In this document: positions 17,916 through 27,125 of the stretch, piece after piece
How positions within the stretch are numbered: the stretch's first letter is position 1
Layout: the number at the start of each line of letters is the position of its first letter
Source: Candidatus Persebacteraceae bacterium Df01
Lineage (GTDB): Bacteria; Pseudomonadota; Gammaproteobacteria; Tethybacterales; Persebacteraceae
Length of the DNA stretch: 64,000 nt
NCBI GenBank assembly: GCA_030386295.1
Contig: JANQAO010000001.1
Coordinates: 447,546 to 511,545, forward strand
Direction of reading: 5' to 3'
Made by a program: the position numbers and the translations under genes
The notes under the pieces: model-generated
Database searches by the model: none
What the model saw: only the letters and a program-made list of their open reading frames with translations
Told to the model about the DNA's origin: nothing

Positions 17916-18236
17916 ATGCGCTTTTATTACCAATTTTTGTGGGTGGCTGCCGCGCTGGGATTTATTGCAAATCAGCATGAAGAGGTGTTGTCCGCAGCAG
18001 GTGGCTTTTTGGTAGTGACATTGCCACACTTTTTTTGCGTCGCACAACGCTCTTCTAAATATGCTTTTTCGTTGTGGGGGACCAAGTTTTCCGTAACCGT
18101 TTTGTTGCTTGCCGTAGTCGTTCGCACATTGCATACATTTGGCGGATTAGAAGCTGATTTTTTGCTGGCTGGTGTGATACTGGCACTAGTTATTAATATT
18201 TTTTCAGCGGCGCGCATGGCCGCAAGGGCGAGCTAG
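17916..18236 (+). CDS. atpI: ATP synthase subunit I (AtpI-like)
   Basis: This 106-residue membrane protein has four hydrophobic segments and sits immediately before atpB, which is the position of AtpI, a non-essential factor linked to c-ring assembly or Mg2+ supply. Sequence similarity in AtpI is low in general, so the call rests mostly on position, size and topology. Its TAG stop shares a base with the GTG start of atpB. Confidence 0.75.
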   Translation: MRFYYQFLWVAAALGFIANQHEEVLSAAGGFLVVTLPHFFCVAQRSSKYAFSLWGTKFSVTVLLLAVVVRTLHTFGGLEADFLLAGVILALVINIFSAARMAARAS

Positions 18237-19054
18237 TGGCAGGAGCGACGCCGTGGCCAAGTAACGTTACCGATTACATTAACGGGCATTTTTCTCATTT
18301 TTCTGTTGGAGAGGTCGGTGACGGGCCGACAACGTGGGCGTTGCACTTGGATACGTTGTTGATGTCTTGGGTAACGGCCTTTATTGCATTTTGGCTACTG
18401 CTAAAAGTGACGCGAAGAGCCTCGGTGCAAACACCATCTAAGCTGCAGGTGTTTTTTGAAATGTTATTTGGTTTTTTTGACCGGCAAGTGCGGGATTTGT
18501 TTCCCAGCGCACCGGCTGTTGTCGGGCCCTTGGCGTTAACCCTTTTTATTTGGATTTTCTTAATGAATTGTATGGACTTGGTGCCGGTTGATTTGGTGGC
18601 TTCAGGAGGTTACTTGTTGACCGGTTCAGTACCGCATTTTAAACTGCTCCCAACGGCTGACTTAAGCCTGACTGCAGCGTTGGCGTTGACGGTATTTGGG
18701 ATGACCTTGTATTACAATGTTAAAGTTAAAGGAGTTGGCGGTTTTTTGCATGAAGTGGCCGTTGCTCCCTTCGGCGCAACGTTGGCACCAGTTAATATCG
18801 TTTTGCGAGTAGTTGAAGAGCTTGCCAAGCCGTTGTCACTCGCCATGCGATTGTTTGGTAATTTATTTGCAGCAGAAATGATTTTTCTGCTTATTGGCGG
18901 CGGCATTTCTTATATCGCCGGTGGGGCATTTTTGGGCCAGTGGCTGTTTGGCGGACCGTGGGCAATCTATCATATTTTGGTAGTGCCTCTGCAAGCCTAT
19001 TTGTTCGCCGTGTTAACGGTTGTATATTTGGCTATGGCGCACGAAAAACATTAA
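18236..19054 (+). CDS. atpB: ATP synthase Fo subunit a
   Basis: Subunit a forms the proton half-channels next to the c-ring in the inner membrane. The 272-residue protein has at least five membrane helices. The segment PLSLAMRLFGNLFAAEM contains the essential arginine facing the c-ring. The region around FLMNCMDLVPVD and the C-terminal PLQAYLFAVLTVVYLAMAHE are typical of the gammaproteobacterial form. The start is a GTG that overlaps the atpI stop by one base, so translation is coupled. Confidence 0.96.
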   Translation: MAGATPWPSNVTDYINGHFSHFSVGEVGDGPTTWALHLDTLLMSWVTAFIAFWLLLKVTRRASVQTPSKLQVFFEMLFGFFDRQVRDLFPSAPAVVGPLALTLFIWIFLMNCMDLVPVDLVASGGYLLTGSVPHFKLLPTADLSLTAALALTVFGMTLYYNVKVKGVGGFLHEVAVAPFGATLAPVNIVLRVVEELAKPLSLAMRLFGNLFAAEMIFLLIGGGISYIAGGAFLGQWLFGGPWAIYHILVVPLQAYLFAVLTVVYLAMAHEKH

Positions 19055-19073
19055 ATTAAACAAGGAGAAAACT

Positions 19074-19367
19074 ATGAAAATCATTCAAAAAGTCACCGTT
19101 TTACTGTCGTCATTATTGTTGTCGACGCAAGTTTTGGCTCAAGAAGCCGACAACATTAGTAAGGGATTGGCTGCTATTGGCGGCGGTCTTGCAGCAATGG
19201 GCGCGGCTATTGGTATTGGCATTCTTGCTGGGCGCTTGCTGGAGGCAATTTCCCGCCAGCCTGAGTTAGAAGGTAAATTAATGGGGCGTTTCTTTTTGAC
19301 GGTTGGCCTAACCGACGCCGTGCCAATTATCGCCATTGTATTGGCAATGATTGTTCTGTTTGCCTAA
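19074..19367 (+). CDS. atpE: ATP synthase Fo subunit c with N-terminal signal-like extension
   Basis: Subunit c forms the rotating proteolipid ring. The hairpin is clear: a glycine-rich first helix (GLAAIGGGLAAMGAAIGIG), the polar loop ISRQPELEG, and a second helix with the proton-binding Asp81 in GLTDAVP. Residues that would suggest sodium binding are absent, so this is proton type. The unusual feature is residues 1-23, a signal-peptide-like sequence ending STQVLA before QEADN, giving 97 residues instead of about 79. AAGGAGA precedes ATG 19074. A longer frame from 19020 would overlap atpB and is unlikely. Confidence 0.94.
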   Translation: MKIIQKVTVLLSSLLLSTQVLAQEADNISKGLAAIGGGLAAMGAAIGIGILAGRLLEAISRQPELEGKLMGRFFLTVGLTDAVPIIAIVLAMIVLFA

Positions 19368-19380
19368 TTTTGCGAGCGCC

Positions 19381-19935
19381 ATGATGAATATATTCACTAA
19401 GGCGTTGCCTTTGCTACTGTTGCCAGCACCGGCACTGGCGGCGGAAGGCGGACTCAAGCTACTCAGCTTCACCACGTTATTGGGCGAGATTGCCACCTTC
19501 GGTATTTTGATCTGGGTGATGATGAAATACGTCTGGCCGCCATTGATGAATGCCATTGAAACGCGCCAGAAAGAAATCGCTGACGGGTTAGCCGCTGCCG
19601 AGGAAGGTAAGCAAGCGCTTTCTTCTGCCAGTGCTCGCAAGGATGAATTGCTTGCCGAGGCCCGTGCCAAAGCCAGTGTTTACATTGCTGAAGGCGAAAA
19701 ACGGCGCAGTGAAATTGTAGAAGCCGCTCGCGGCGAAGCTGAAAGCGAAAATGCTCGGATTTTGGAGCAGGGACGGCAAAAATTGGAGTCGGAACGCGCC
19801 GCTATGTGTCGCGAATTAGAAGCTAAAGTGGGAGAATTAGTTATTGCGGGGGCATCCAAAGTGCTGGCTCGTGAAGTGGATATCGGCGTTCACGTTGATA
19901 TCGTGGATTCTCTTAAACAGAACTTGCGTTCATGA
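19381..19935 (+). CDS. atpF: ATP synthase Fo subunit b with N-terminal signal-like extension
   Basis: Subunit b is the peripheral stalk that links the membrane sector to F1. After an extra hydrophobic N-terminus (about 20 residues ending APALA) comes the normal membrane anchor and the conserved KYVWPPLMNAIETRQKEIADGL. A long charged coiled coil follows to the end. Length is 184 residues; typical gammaproteobacterial b subunits have about 156. Two adjacent ATGs (19381, 19384) are available. The stop overlaps the atpH start (ATGA). Confidence 0.94.
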   Translation: MMNIFTKALPLLLLPAPALAAEGGLKLLSFTTLLGEIATFGILIWVMMKYVWPPLMNAIETRQKEIADGLAAAEEGKQALSSASARKDELLAEARAKASVYIAEGEKRRSEIVEAARGEAESENARILEQGRQKLESERAAMCRELEAKVGELVIAGASKVLAREVDIGVHVDIVDSLKQNLRS

Positions 19936-20450
19936 GCGACAAAATCGCCCGACCATACGCTGCGGCAGCTTTTGCTCATGCCAAAGAGACCGGTGCCGTG
20001 TCGCTGTGGGGTGATATGTTTACCGCGTTGGTGGCGACAGAAGAGACGCTACAAAGTGCTATTTCCGGTCATACGGCGGGAGAAAACACAATTGCAGAAG
20101 CGTTGATTGATGCCTTAGATATCACTGATTCAGGGCAGCGAAATTTCCTGCGTGTATTGGCACAAAATCAGCGGTTGCAGGCGACTGCCGCTATTGCCGC
20201 GCGATTTGAGCAATTGCGCTTGCAGGATGAAGGTATATCGGTAATACGTGTGGAAACGGCGGTTCCAATGGATGCGGCGGCGCAGCGCGATTTCGACGTT
20301 TTTTTGGAACAATGGAGTGGCAGTAAAGTACGCTCTACTTATGAAGAAAACTCCGATTTACTCGGGGGTGTGCGCGTATATGCGCAAGACAATGTGTTAG
20401 ATGCCAGTATTCGCGGTCGGATAAATCGACTGGCGGCGGCGTTAGCATAG
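19932..20450 (+). CDS. atpH: ATP synthase F1 subunit delta
   Basis: Delta caps the F1 hexamer and binds subunit b. The 172-residue protein begins [15 protein letters not shown], as usual, has the central [12 protein letters not shown] helix, and ends with a [22 protein letters not shown] segment typical of the C-terminal domain. It overlaps atpF by 4 bases and is followed by atpA after 10 bases. Confidence 0.96.
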   Translation: MSDKIARPYAAAAFAHAKETGAVSLWGDMFTALVATEETLQSAISGHTAGENTIAEALIDALDITDSGQRNFLRVLAQNQRLQATAAIAARFEQLRLQDEGISVIRVETAVPMDAAAQRDFDVFLEQWSGSKVRSTYEENSDLLGGVRVYAQDNVLDASIRGRINRLAAALA

Positions 20451-20460
20451 GAGACAACAG

Positions 20461-22002
20461 ATGAAACAGTTAAGTCCGGCTGAAATCAGCGACGTTATTA
20501 AGAAAAAAATAGGCAACATCAATCAAGAAGCCGAAATGCGCAATGAAGGTATTGTGCTGTCGGTCAGTGACGGGATTGTGCGTTTGCACGGCTTGTCCGA
20601 TGTGCAACAAGGTGAAATGTTGTCTTTCTCTAGCGGTGGCTATGGTCTGGCGCTAAATTTGGAGCGAGATTCGGTAGGCGCCGTAGTATTGGGAGAATAC
20701 GAACACATTAGTGAAGGTGATCGTGCTGCCTGTACCGGACGAGTATTGGAAGTGCCGATAGGCGAAGGTCTCATTGGGCGAGTTGTGAATCCGTTAGGCG
20801 AGCCCGTAGATGGTAAAGGCGCAATTGAAGCTACCGAGCATGAACCAATTGAAAAAATTGCACCGGGAGTAATTTGGCGGCAATCTGTCTCACAACCATT
20901 ACAAACAGGACTTAAAGCCATTGACACTATGGTGCCAGTTGGTCGCGGTCAGCGTGAGCTTATCATTGGCGACCGCCAAACTGGAAAAACAGCTATTGCC
21001 GTGGACGCTATTATTAATCAAAAAGGACAGGATTGTATTTGTGTATATGTTGCTATCGGCCAAAAAGCCTCATCTGTGGCGGCGGTAGTGCGTAAGTTGG
21101 AGGAGCACGATGCGCTTAAACACACTATCGTGGTGACGGCGACGGCATCTGATGCGGCGGCGCTACAATATATCGCACCCTACGCCGGTTGCACAATGGC
21201 AGAATATTTCCGCGACCACGGACAAGATGCGTTGATTATTTATGATGATTTGACCAAACAGGCATGGGCTTATCGACAAATCTCTTTGTTGTTGCGCCGT
21301 CCGCCGGGACGTGAAGCCTATCCGGGTGATGTGTTTTATTTGCACTCTCGTCTTTTGGAGCGTGGTGCTAGAGTAAACGCTGATTATGTTGAAAAATTAA
21401 CCAATGGCAAAGTCAAAGGAAAAACCGGATCACTGACGGCACTGCCCGTAATTGAAACACAAGCCGGCGATGTCACCGCTTTTGTGCCGACGAATGTTAT
21501 TTCCATTACCGACGGACAAATATTTTTAGAGACCGATTTGTTTAACGCTGGCGTGCGTCCGGCGATGAATGCCGGTTTGAGCGTGTCGCGGGTGGGCGGT
21601 GCAGCGCAGACCAAAATTATTAAAAAACTCGGTGGTGGTGTGCGTTTGGCGTTGGCGCAATATCGTGAATTGGCGGCTTTTGCCCAGTTTGCTTCCGATT
21701 TGGATGAAGCTACTCGTCGGCAATTGGACAAGGGTAAGGTGGTGACCGAGTTGATGAAGCAAAAACAATATTCGCCGCTTAAAGTATCGGAGTTAGCACT
21801 GACGTTGTATGCCATTGAGCATGGATTTTTTGACAAAATTGGAGTGGAAGACGCGCTCAAAACCGAAACTAATTTGCATTCGCACATGAAATCTAAACAC
21901 GACGATTTACTGGCGGTAATTGATGCTAAACCAGAATTAACCGATGAGGTGGACGGTAAATTGAAAGCGGCAATGGAAGAGTTTTTCGAGACAGTGGCAT
22001 AA
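20461..22002 (+). CDS. atpA: ATP synthase F1 subunit alpha
   Basis: Alpha forms the non-catalytic nucleotide sites of the F1 hexamer. The 513-residue length is exactly usual. Visible motifs are [15 protein letters not shown] (P-loop), the [19 protein letters not shown] segment (Walker B region), [22 protein letters not shown], and [19 protein letters not shown] binding site GGAGA lies before the ATG. Unlike in typical operons, the next gene is not atpG: about 600 bases carrying a small ORF and a ybjQ-like gene intervene. Confidence 0.98.
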   Translation: MKQLSPAEISDVIKKKIGNINQEAEMRNEGIVLSVSDGIVRLHGLSDVQQGEMLSFSSGGYGLALNLERDSVGAVVLGEYEHISEGDRAACTGRVLEVPIGEGLIGRVVNPLGEPVDGKGAIEATEHEPIEKIAPGVIWRQSVSQPLQTGLKAIDTMVPVGRGQRELIIGDRQTGKTAIAVDAIINQKGQDCICVYVAIGQKASSVAAVVRKLEEHDALKHTIVVTATASDAAALQYIAPYAGCTMAEYFRDHGQDALIIYDDLTKQAWAYRQISLLLRRPPGREAYPGDVFYLHSRLLERGARVNADYVEKLTNGKVKGKTGSLTALPVIETQAGDVTAFVPTNVISITDGQIFLETDLFNAGVRPAMNAGLSVSRVGGAAQTKIIKKLGGGVRLALAQYRELAAFAQFASDLDEATRRQLDKGKVVTELMKQKQYSPLKVSELALTLYAIEHGFFDKIGVEDALKTETNLHSHMKSKHDDLLAVIDAKPELTDEVDGKLKAAMEEFFETVA

Positions 22003-22044
22003 TTGGCACTGTCAATTTTCAAAAAAATCAAAGAGAAACATATT

Positions 22045-22230
22045 ATGAGGAAAGACTTGTTTTTTGGGGGCGGTTTCCGAGTTGATGTTGATCCCAAAAC
22101 GGTAAGAAACAGTGAACTGAATGATGAAAATATTCAATTAAATTCAAAAATGGATAAAACTAATCAAGCAGAAGTTGTTCAACTTTTTGCTTTTAAAAAG
22201 ATAGAAAATGCTATCTTTATTAGATCTTAA
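22045..22230 (+). CDS. Small hypothetical ORF between atpA and ybjQ (61 aa)
   Basis: I do not recognise this ORF and coding is uncertain. From ATG 22045 it would encode 61 residues, beginning with MRKDLFFGGGFRVDVDP and ending in a lysine-rich tail. A weak AAAGAGAAA lies 8 bases upstream. It has the same direction as the ATP synthase genes and fills most of the atpA-ybjQ gap. Its last codons overlap two mutually exclusive hairpins. The A+T-rich composition differs from the flanking atp genes. It may simply be a spacer with regulatory RNA structure. Confidence 0.35.
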   Translation: MRKDLFFGGGFRVDVDPKTVRNSELNDENIQLNSKMDKTNQAEVVQLFAFKKIENAIFIRS

Positions 22231-22244
22231 ATAGAGCATTTTTT
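22197..22244 (+). promoter_or_regulatory. Overlapping alternative hairpins inside the ATP synthase operon
   Basis: Hairpin 1 pairs AAAGATAG (22197-22204) with CTATCTTT (22211-22218). Hairpin 2 pairs AAAATGCT (22205-22212) with AGCATTTT (22235-22242) and runs into six T residues, like a weak terminator. The two share bases 22211-22212 and hairpin 2 uses the whole loop of hairpin 1, so both cannot form together. This resembles an attenuator, but the A+T richness makes chance pairing possible. Confidence 0.4.
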
Positions 22245-22260
22245 ATAGAGGAATGTCGTA

Positions 22261-22584
22261 ATGATTTTTACCACCACGCCTTCGATTGAAAGAAAGACTA
22301 TTACCGACTATCGCGGGATTGTCGCTGGTGAAGCAATTATGGGTGTTAATATTTTCAAAGATTTATTTGCCGGAATTCGCGATATTATCGGTGGACGTTC
22401 TGGTGCCTACGAACAAGAGTTGGAAAAAGCCCGTGCTGCTGCCTTCGAGGATATCGGGGCCAAGGCACGAGAATTAGGCGCAGATGCGGTAGTGGGCATT
22501 GACATAGACTATGAAGTTATTGGCGGCAGCTCCGGTAGCATGCTGATGGTATCGGTTTCAGGCACGGCGGTGTCATTGCGCTAA
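22261..22584 (+). CDS. YbjQ/UPF0145 family protein
   Basis: The 107-residue protein fits the UPF0145 (YbjQ) family, proposed as small heavy-metal-binding or oligomeric scaffold proteins with no firm function. Typical features are the start with TTTPSIE, the repeat-like [47 protein letters not shown] and the C-terminal SVSGTAV. No cysteines or obvious metal sites are present. AGAGGAA lies upstream of ATG 22261, and atpG follows after 15 bases, so the gene is embedded in the ATP synthase transcription unit. Confidence 0.88.
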   Translation: MIFTTTPSIERKTITDYRGIVAGEAIMGVNIFKDLFAGIRDIIGGRSGAYEQELEKARAAAFEDIGAKARELGADAVVGIDIDYEVIGGSSGSMLMVSVSGTAVSLR

Positions 22585-22599
22585 CGTACAGGAGCAAAT

Positions 22600-23469
22600 A
22601 TGCCAGCAGCAAAAGAAATTCGTAACCAAATAAAAAGCGTTAAAAACACGCAAAAAATTACTAAGGCTATGGAAATGGTAGCAGCGTCTAAAATGCGGCG
22701 CGCTCAAGAACGTATGTCTGCAGCGCGTCCTTATGGAGAAAAAATTCGTGAAGTTTGTGCCCATTTAGCGCGCTCCAATTCCGAATATCGGCATCCATTT
22801 CTTACTCCTCGTGATAATGTTCGTAATGTTGGGTTTATCGTTGTTACTAGCGATAAAGGGTTGTGTGGAGGTCTTAATACCAACGCGTTGCGCTCAACAG
22901 TGGCGAGTATGCGCGAAAAAGAAGCGGCAGGGCTTGGCATTAAAGCGGCAGTGTTGGGTAATAAAGGAGCTGCGTTCTTGGGGCGCTTAAAAACAGATAT
23001 CTTGTCGCAGTACACTGGTTATGGTGATGCCCCCGAGGCAGCCGAACTCATTGGTGCTGTTACGGCGATGTTGGACTCCTACCGCAACGGTGATGTGGAC
23101 GAAGTACATTTGGTTTTTACTCGTTTTATCAATACGGTCAAGCAAGACTCGGTGGTGGAGCAATTATTACCGATTTCAGATGCAGTACTGGTGGAAGCAC
23201 CACGCAGTCATTCGTGGGATTATTTGTACGAGCCGGAGGCGGCACCAGTGGTAAATACGTTGCTTACAAGGTTTGTCGAAGCAGTGGTCTATCAGGCGGT
23301 GGCAGAAAATATCGCCTCTGAACAAGCGGCGCGCATGGTGGCAATGAAAGCAGCATCAGACAACGCAGGCAATCTCATTGACGAATTGCAGCTGGTGTAC
23401 AACAAATCACGTCAAGCCTCTATCACACAGGAAATTGCCGAAATTGTTGGTGGAGCGGCGGCGGTATGA
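22600..23469 (+). CDS. atpG: ATP synthase F1 subunit gamma
   Basis: Gamma is the rotating central shaft of F1. The 289-residue protein shows the N-terminal helix with [30 protein letters not shown], the [10 protein letters not shown] loop and the C-terminal helix [20 protein letters not shown] plus [19 protein letters not shown] binding site GGAGC precedes ATG 22600. Its stop overlaps the ATG of the following lipoprotein gene (ATGA) rather than leading directly to atpD. Confidence 0.97.
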   Translation: MPAAKEIRNQIKSVKNTQKITKAMEMVAASKMRRAQERMSAARPYGEKIREVCAHLARSNSEYRHPFLTPRDNVRNVGFIVVTSDKGLCGGLNTNALRSTVASMREKEAAGLGIKAAVLGNKGAAFLGRLKTDILSQYTGYGDAPEAAELIGAVTAMLDSYRNGDVDEVHLVFTRFINTVKQDSVVEQLLPISDAVLVEAPRSHSWDYLYEPEAAPVVNTLLTRFVEAVVYQAVAENIASEQAARMVAMKAASDNAGNLIDELQLVYNKSRQASITQEIAEIVGGAAAV

Positions 23470-24098
23470 CCATGCTGCGTTTGTTGCTATTGTCGGCGGT
23501 GGTTTTGCTGCAGTCGTGTGTCGGTGGGTCTTTGGGAGAGCCGCCCAGTATTCGTTCTAATAGTAATGATGTGGGTGATGTGGAGCTTGTCCTTGATCCA
23601 GTAAATGTGTGGTACGAAAAAAATACTTCCGAATCAGTGCAGGTGGAAGTAGACGGTCGCGCTTTTTACGTACGTAAGCGGCATAGTGGTGGCGTGTTTG
23701 AACAGGCGTGGGCACAAGCGGGATTGTTTTGGCATTCGCGTGGAAAAAAAGTTTTTCTTACCATTGTGACTTTTGGACCCAAAGTAACCATTCACGAAGT
23801 TTCTATTTGGGCAGGAAAGAATTACGGATTGTTAAGCAAAGCAAGAAATTTTCAATTCACGCCAGGAATATCAAAGTTGGATACACGCGAAACATCATCG
23901 GCAGCCTTTGAGATGAATTCGTCACTATTACAGGCGGTCGCCGATGCTGAAACTGCTCAAATGGTCATTAAAACAAGCCGTGGTAATTTAAAAATGGGAT
24001 TGGATGTGATGAGTGGTGATACGGAAGCTGATTTACGCCGTAGCGCCAGATATTTATTTACGTCTTTTGCCGACAAGGTGAAAGCCGCTCAGCAATAA
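23466..24098 (+). CDS. Putative lipoprotein of unknown function inside the atp operon
   Basis: I do not recognise a family. The 210-residue protein has a lipoprotein signal with lipobox LQSC (Cys18), followed by a Ser/Asn-rich linker and a mixed alpha/beta domain without cysteines. The region [15 protein letters not shown] and the later [21 protein letters not shown] look like beta strands. The C-terminus ([24 protein letters not shown]) is helical. Its ATG overlaps the atpG stop by four bases, so it is translated from the operon mRNA, and atpD follows 56 bases later. Start could also be Met3. Localisation to the periplasmic side of a membrane is inferred; a link to ATP synthase is unproven. 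Confidence 0.8.
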   Translation: MTMLRLLLLSAVVLLQSCVGGSLGEPPSIRSNSNDVGDVELVLDPVNVWYEKNTSESVQVEVDGRAFYVRKRHSGGVFEQAWAQAGLFWHSRGKKVFLTIVTFGPKVTIHEVSIWAGKNYGLLSKARNFQFTPGISKLDTRETSSAAFEMNSSLLQAVADAETAQMVIKTSRGNLKMGLDVMSGDTEADLRRSARYLFTSFADKVKAAQQ

Positions 24099-24121
24099 GC
24101 GGTGTTCGTTGGCGAAAGTAA

Positions 24122-25558
<1,437 letters not shown>

Positions 25559-25715
25559 TCCATTACAATGTCAATGTTGATAACGCAGAACGTTATGGAT
25601 GTTCAAGAGAATGAAAAATAACAGAAAAACGGAATCACAATTAAGTGTTCAGCTTTTTGTTTCCCAATTTGCGTTAATAAAATAATTTGACGGCAATTTA
25701 AAGAAAAGAAAAATC

Positions 25716-26138
25716 ATGTCCACAGTTAAAATTGAAGTGGTGAGTTCCGAAAAAACGCTGTATTCCGGCGAGGTAACCATGTTGGTAGTTCCTGGCGTCG
25801 CTGGTGAGTTGGGCATTTTACCCAATCACGCGCCGTTACTTACCAATATTAAGCCGGGTGTTATCAAACTCAACTTGCCTGACGGGAAAGAAGATTTTAT
25901 CTATGTATCCGGTGGCATTTTGGAAGTGCAGCCGGATAAAGTTACCGTGCTTGCTGATGTTGCCGAACGTGGTGATGCGCTGGATGAGGCGCGCGCCGAA
26001 GAAGCTCGTCTTGCCGCCGAAGACAAATTACAAAGCGGTGTGACGGGTATGGATTATGCTGCAGCGCAAGTTGAATTGGCGCAAGCTGCTGCTCAATTAC
26101 AAGCGATTAAAAAATTGCGGCAGAGAGCTGGGCTATGA
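25716..26138 (+). CDS. atpC: ATP synthase F1 subunit epsilon
   Basis: Epsilon couples gamma rotation to the c-ring and can inhibit hydrolysis. The 140-residue protein has the N-terminal beta sandwich ([36 protein letters not shown]) and a C-terminal helical hairpin ([16 protein letters not shown] to [16 protein letters not shown]). It is the last gene of the operon. The 157-base A+T-rich gap upstream contains a hairpin ATAACG-CAGAA-CGTTAT (about 25578-25594). Confidence 0.96.
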   Translation: MSTVKIEVVSSEKTLYSGEVTMLVVPGVAGELGILPNHAPLLTNIKPGVIKLNLPDGKEDFIYVSGGILEVQPDKVTVLADVAERGDALDEARAEEARLAAEDKLQSGVTGMDYAAAQVELAQAAAQLQAIKKLRQRAGL

Positions 26139-26178
26139 GTTCCATCGCTCGCTTATTTCTGTGGAATAAATTGTTGAC

Positions 26179-27105
26179 ATGAAATCAGCGCTAACTAATT
26201 TGGGTTCCAGCATGCTTGCTTGGGTTGATGCAGACTCCGCCGTGCGTAGAATGGATAAACAGCAAAGTGGATTTAGCTGGGTGCGGTGCTTGCCTTTTAT
26301 AGTTATTCATTTGGGTTGTTTTGGTGTTATTTACACGGGTGTTAGTGCTACCGCGTTTTGGGTTGCATTGGGGTTGTACTTTTTTCGAGTGTTTGCGCTG
26401 ACCGCTTTTTATCATCGTTACTTTGCTCACCGTGCATTCAAAGCGAACCGCTTTTGGCAATTTGTTTTTGCTATCTCCGGTATGATGGCAATGCAGCGTG
26501 GTCCCTTGTGGTGGGCGGCGCACCATCGTCGTCATCATTTGCACGCCGATACCGAAGAGGACGCACATTCGCCTTTAAAAAGTATTTTGTGGAGTCATTT
26601 TGGCTGGTTCACATGTGCGCGGCATTTTGCTACGCATTATGAGGTAATTCGCGATTTCTCTCGTTATCCCGAGCTGGTTTTTATTAATCGCTTTGATTGG
26701 ATTGTGCCGGCATGTTTTATGGGAATGCTTTATGGGATAGGTGAATGGCTTGCCGTATCAAATCCGCTTTTGCAAACTAACGGCCTGCAAATGCTCGTGT
26801 GGAGTGGGGCAATTTCTACAGTAGCGGTGTATCATGCTACTTTTTGCGTAAATTCAGTTTGTCACTTAATTGGTAAGCGTCCCTACACTTCGGATGACCA
26901 TAGCCGCAATAACTGGCTGGTGGCTCTACTAACTTTTGGTGAGGGTTGGCACAACAATCACCATCGTTATCCCGGTAGTGCTCGACAAGGTTTTGTTTGG
27001 TGGCAAATTGATATGACTTATCAAATATTGCGAGTGTTGCAATTTTTGCGGGTGGTAAAAAATTTAAAGTCAGTGCCCAAGGAAGTATTACACGAAGGGT
27101 ATTGA
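26179..27105 (+). CDS. Acyl-CoA/acyl-lipid desaturase (delta-9 type)
   Basis: This membrane di-iron enzyme should introduce a double bond into a fatty acyl chain, adjusting membrane fluidity. The three histidine boxes are clear: HRYFAH in the first third, the HHRRHHLHAD box, and HNNHH near the C-terminus in GEGWHNNHHRYPGSARQG. Four membrane helices surround them. The 308-residue length is typical of bacterial stearoyl-CoA desaturase-like enzymes. The ATG at 26179 has no clear binding site; it lies 40 bases after atpC, so readthrough from the atp operon is possible. It converges on the prepilin-like gene. Confidence 0.92.
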   Translation: MKSALTNLGSSMLAWVDADSAVRRMDKQQSGFSWVRCLPFIVIHLGCFGVIYTGVSATAFWVALGLYFFRVFALTAFYHRYFAHRAFKANRFWQFVFAISGMMAMQRGPLWWAAHHRRHHLHADTEEDAHSPLKSILWSHFGWFTCARHFATHYEVIRDFSRYPELVFINRFDWIVPACFMGMLYGIGEWLAVSNPLLQTNGLQMLVWSGAISTVAVYHATFCVNSVCHLIGKRPYTSDDHSRNNWLVALLTFGEGWHNNHHRYPGSARQGFVWWQIDMTYQILRVLQFLRVVKNLKSVPKEVLHEGY

Positions 27106-27125
27106 TAAAGAGGTTTTTTTGACGC

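Noticed and set aside
22003-22044. Extended TTG start for the small ORF after atpA
   Set aside because: It would start directly after the atpA stop without a binding site; ATG 22045 is a better candidate.
21384-22097. 237-codon ORF antisense to atpA
   Set aside because: Opposite a highly conserved gene; composition is typical of reverse-frame shadows.
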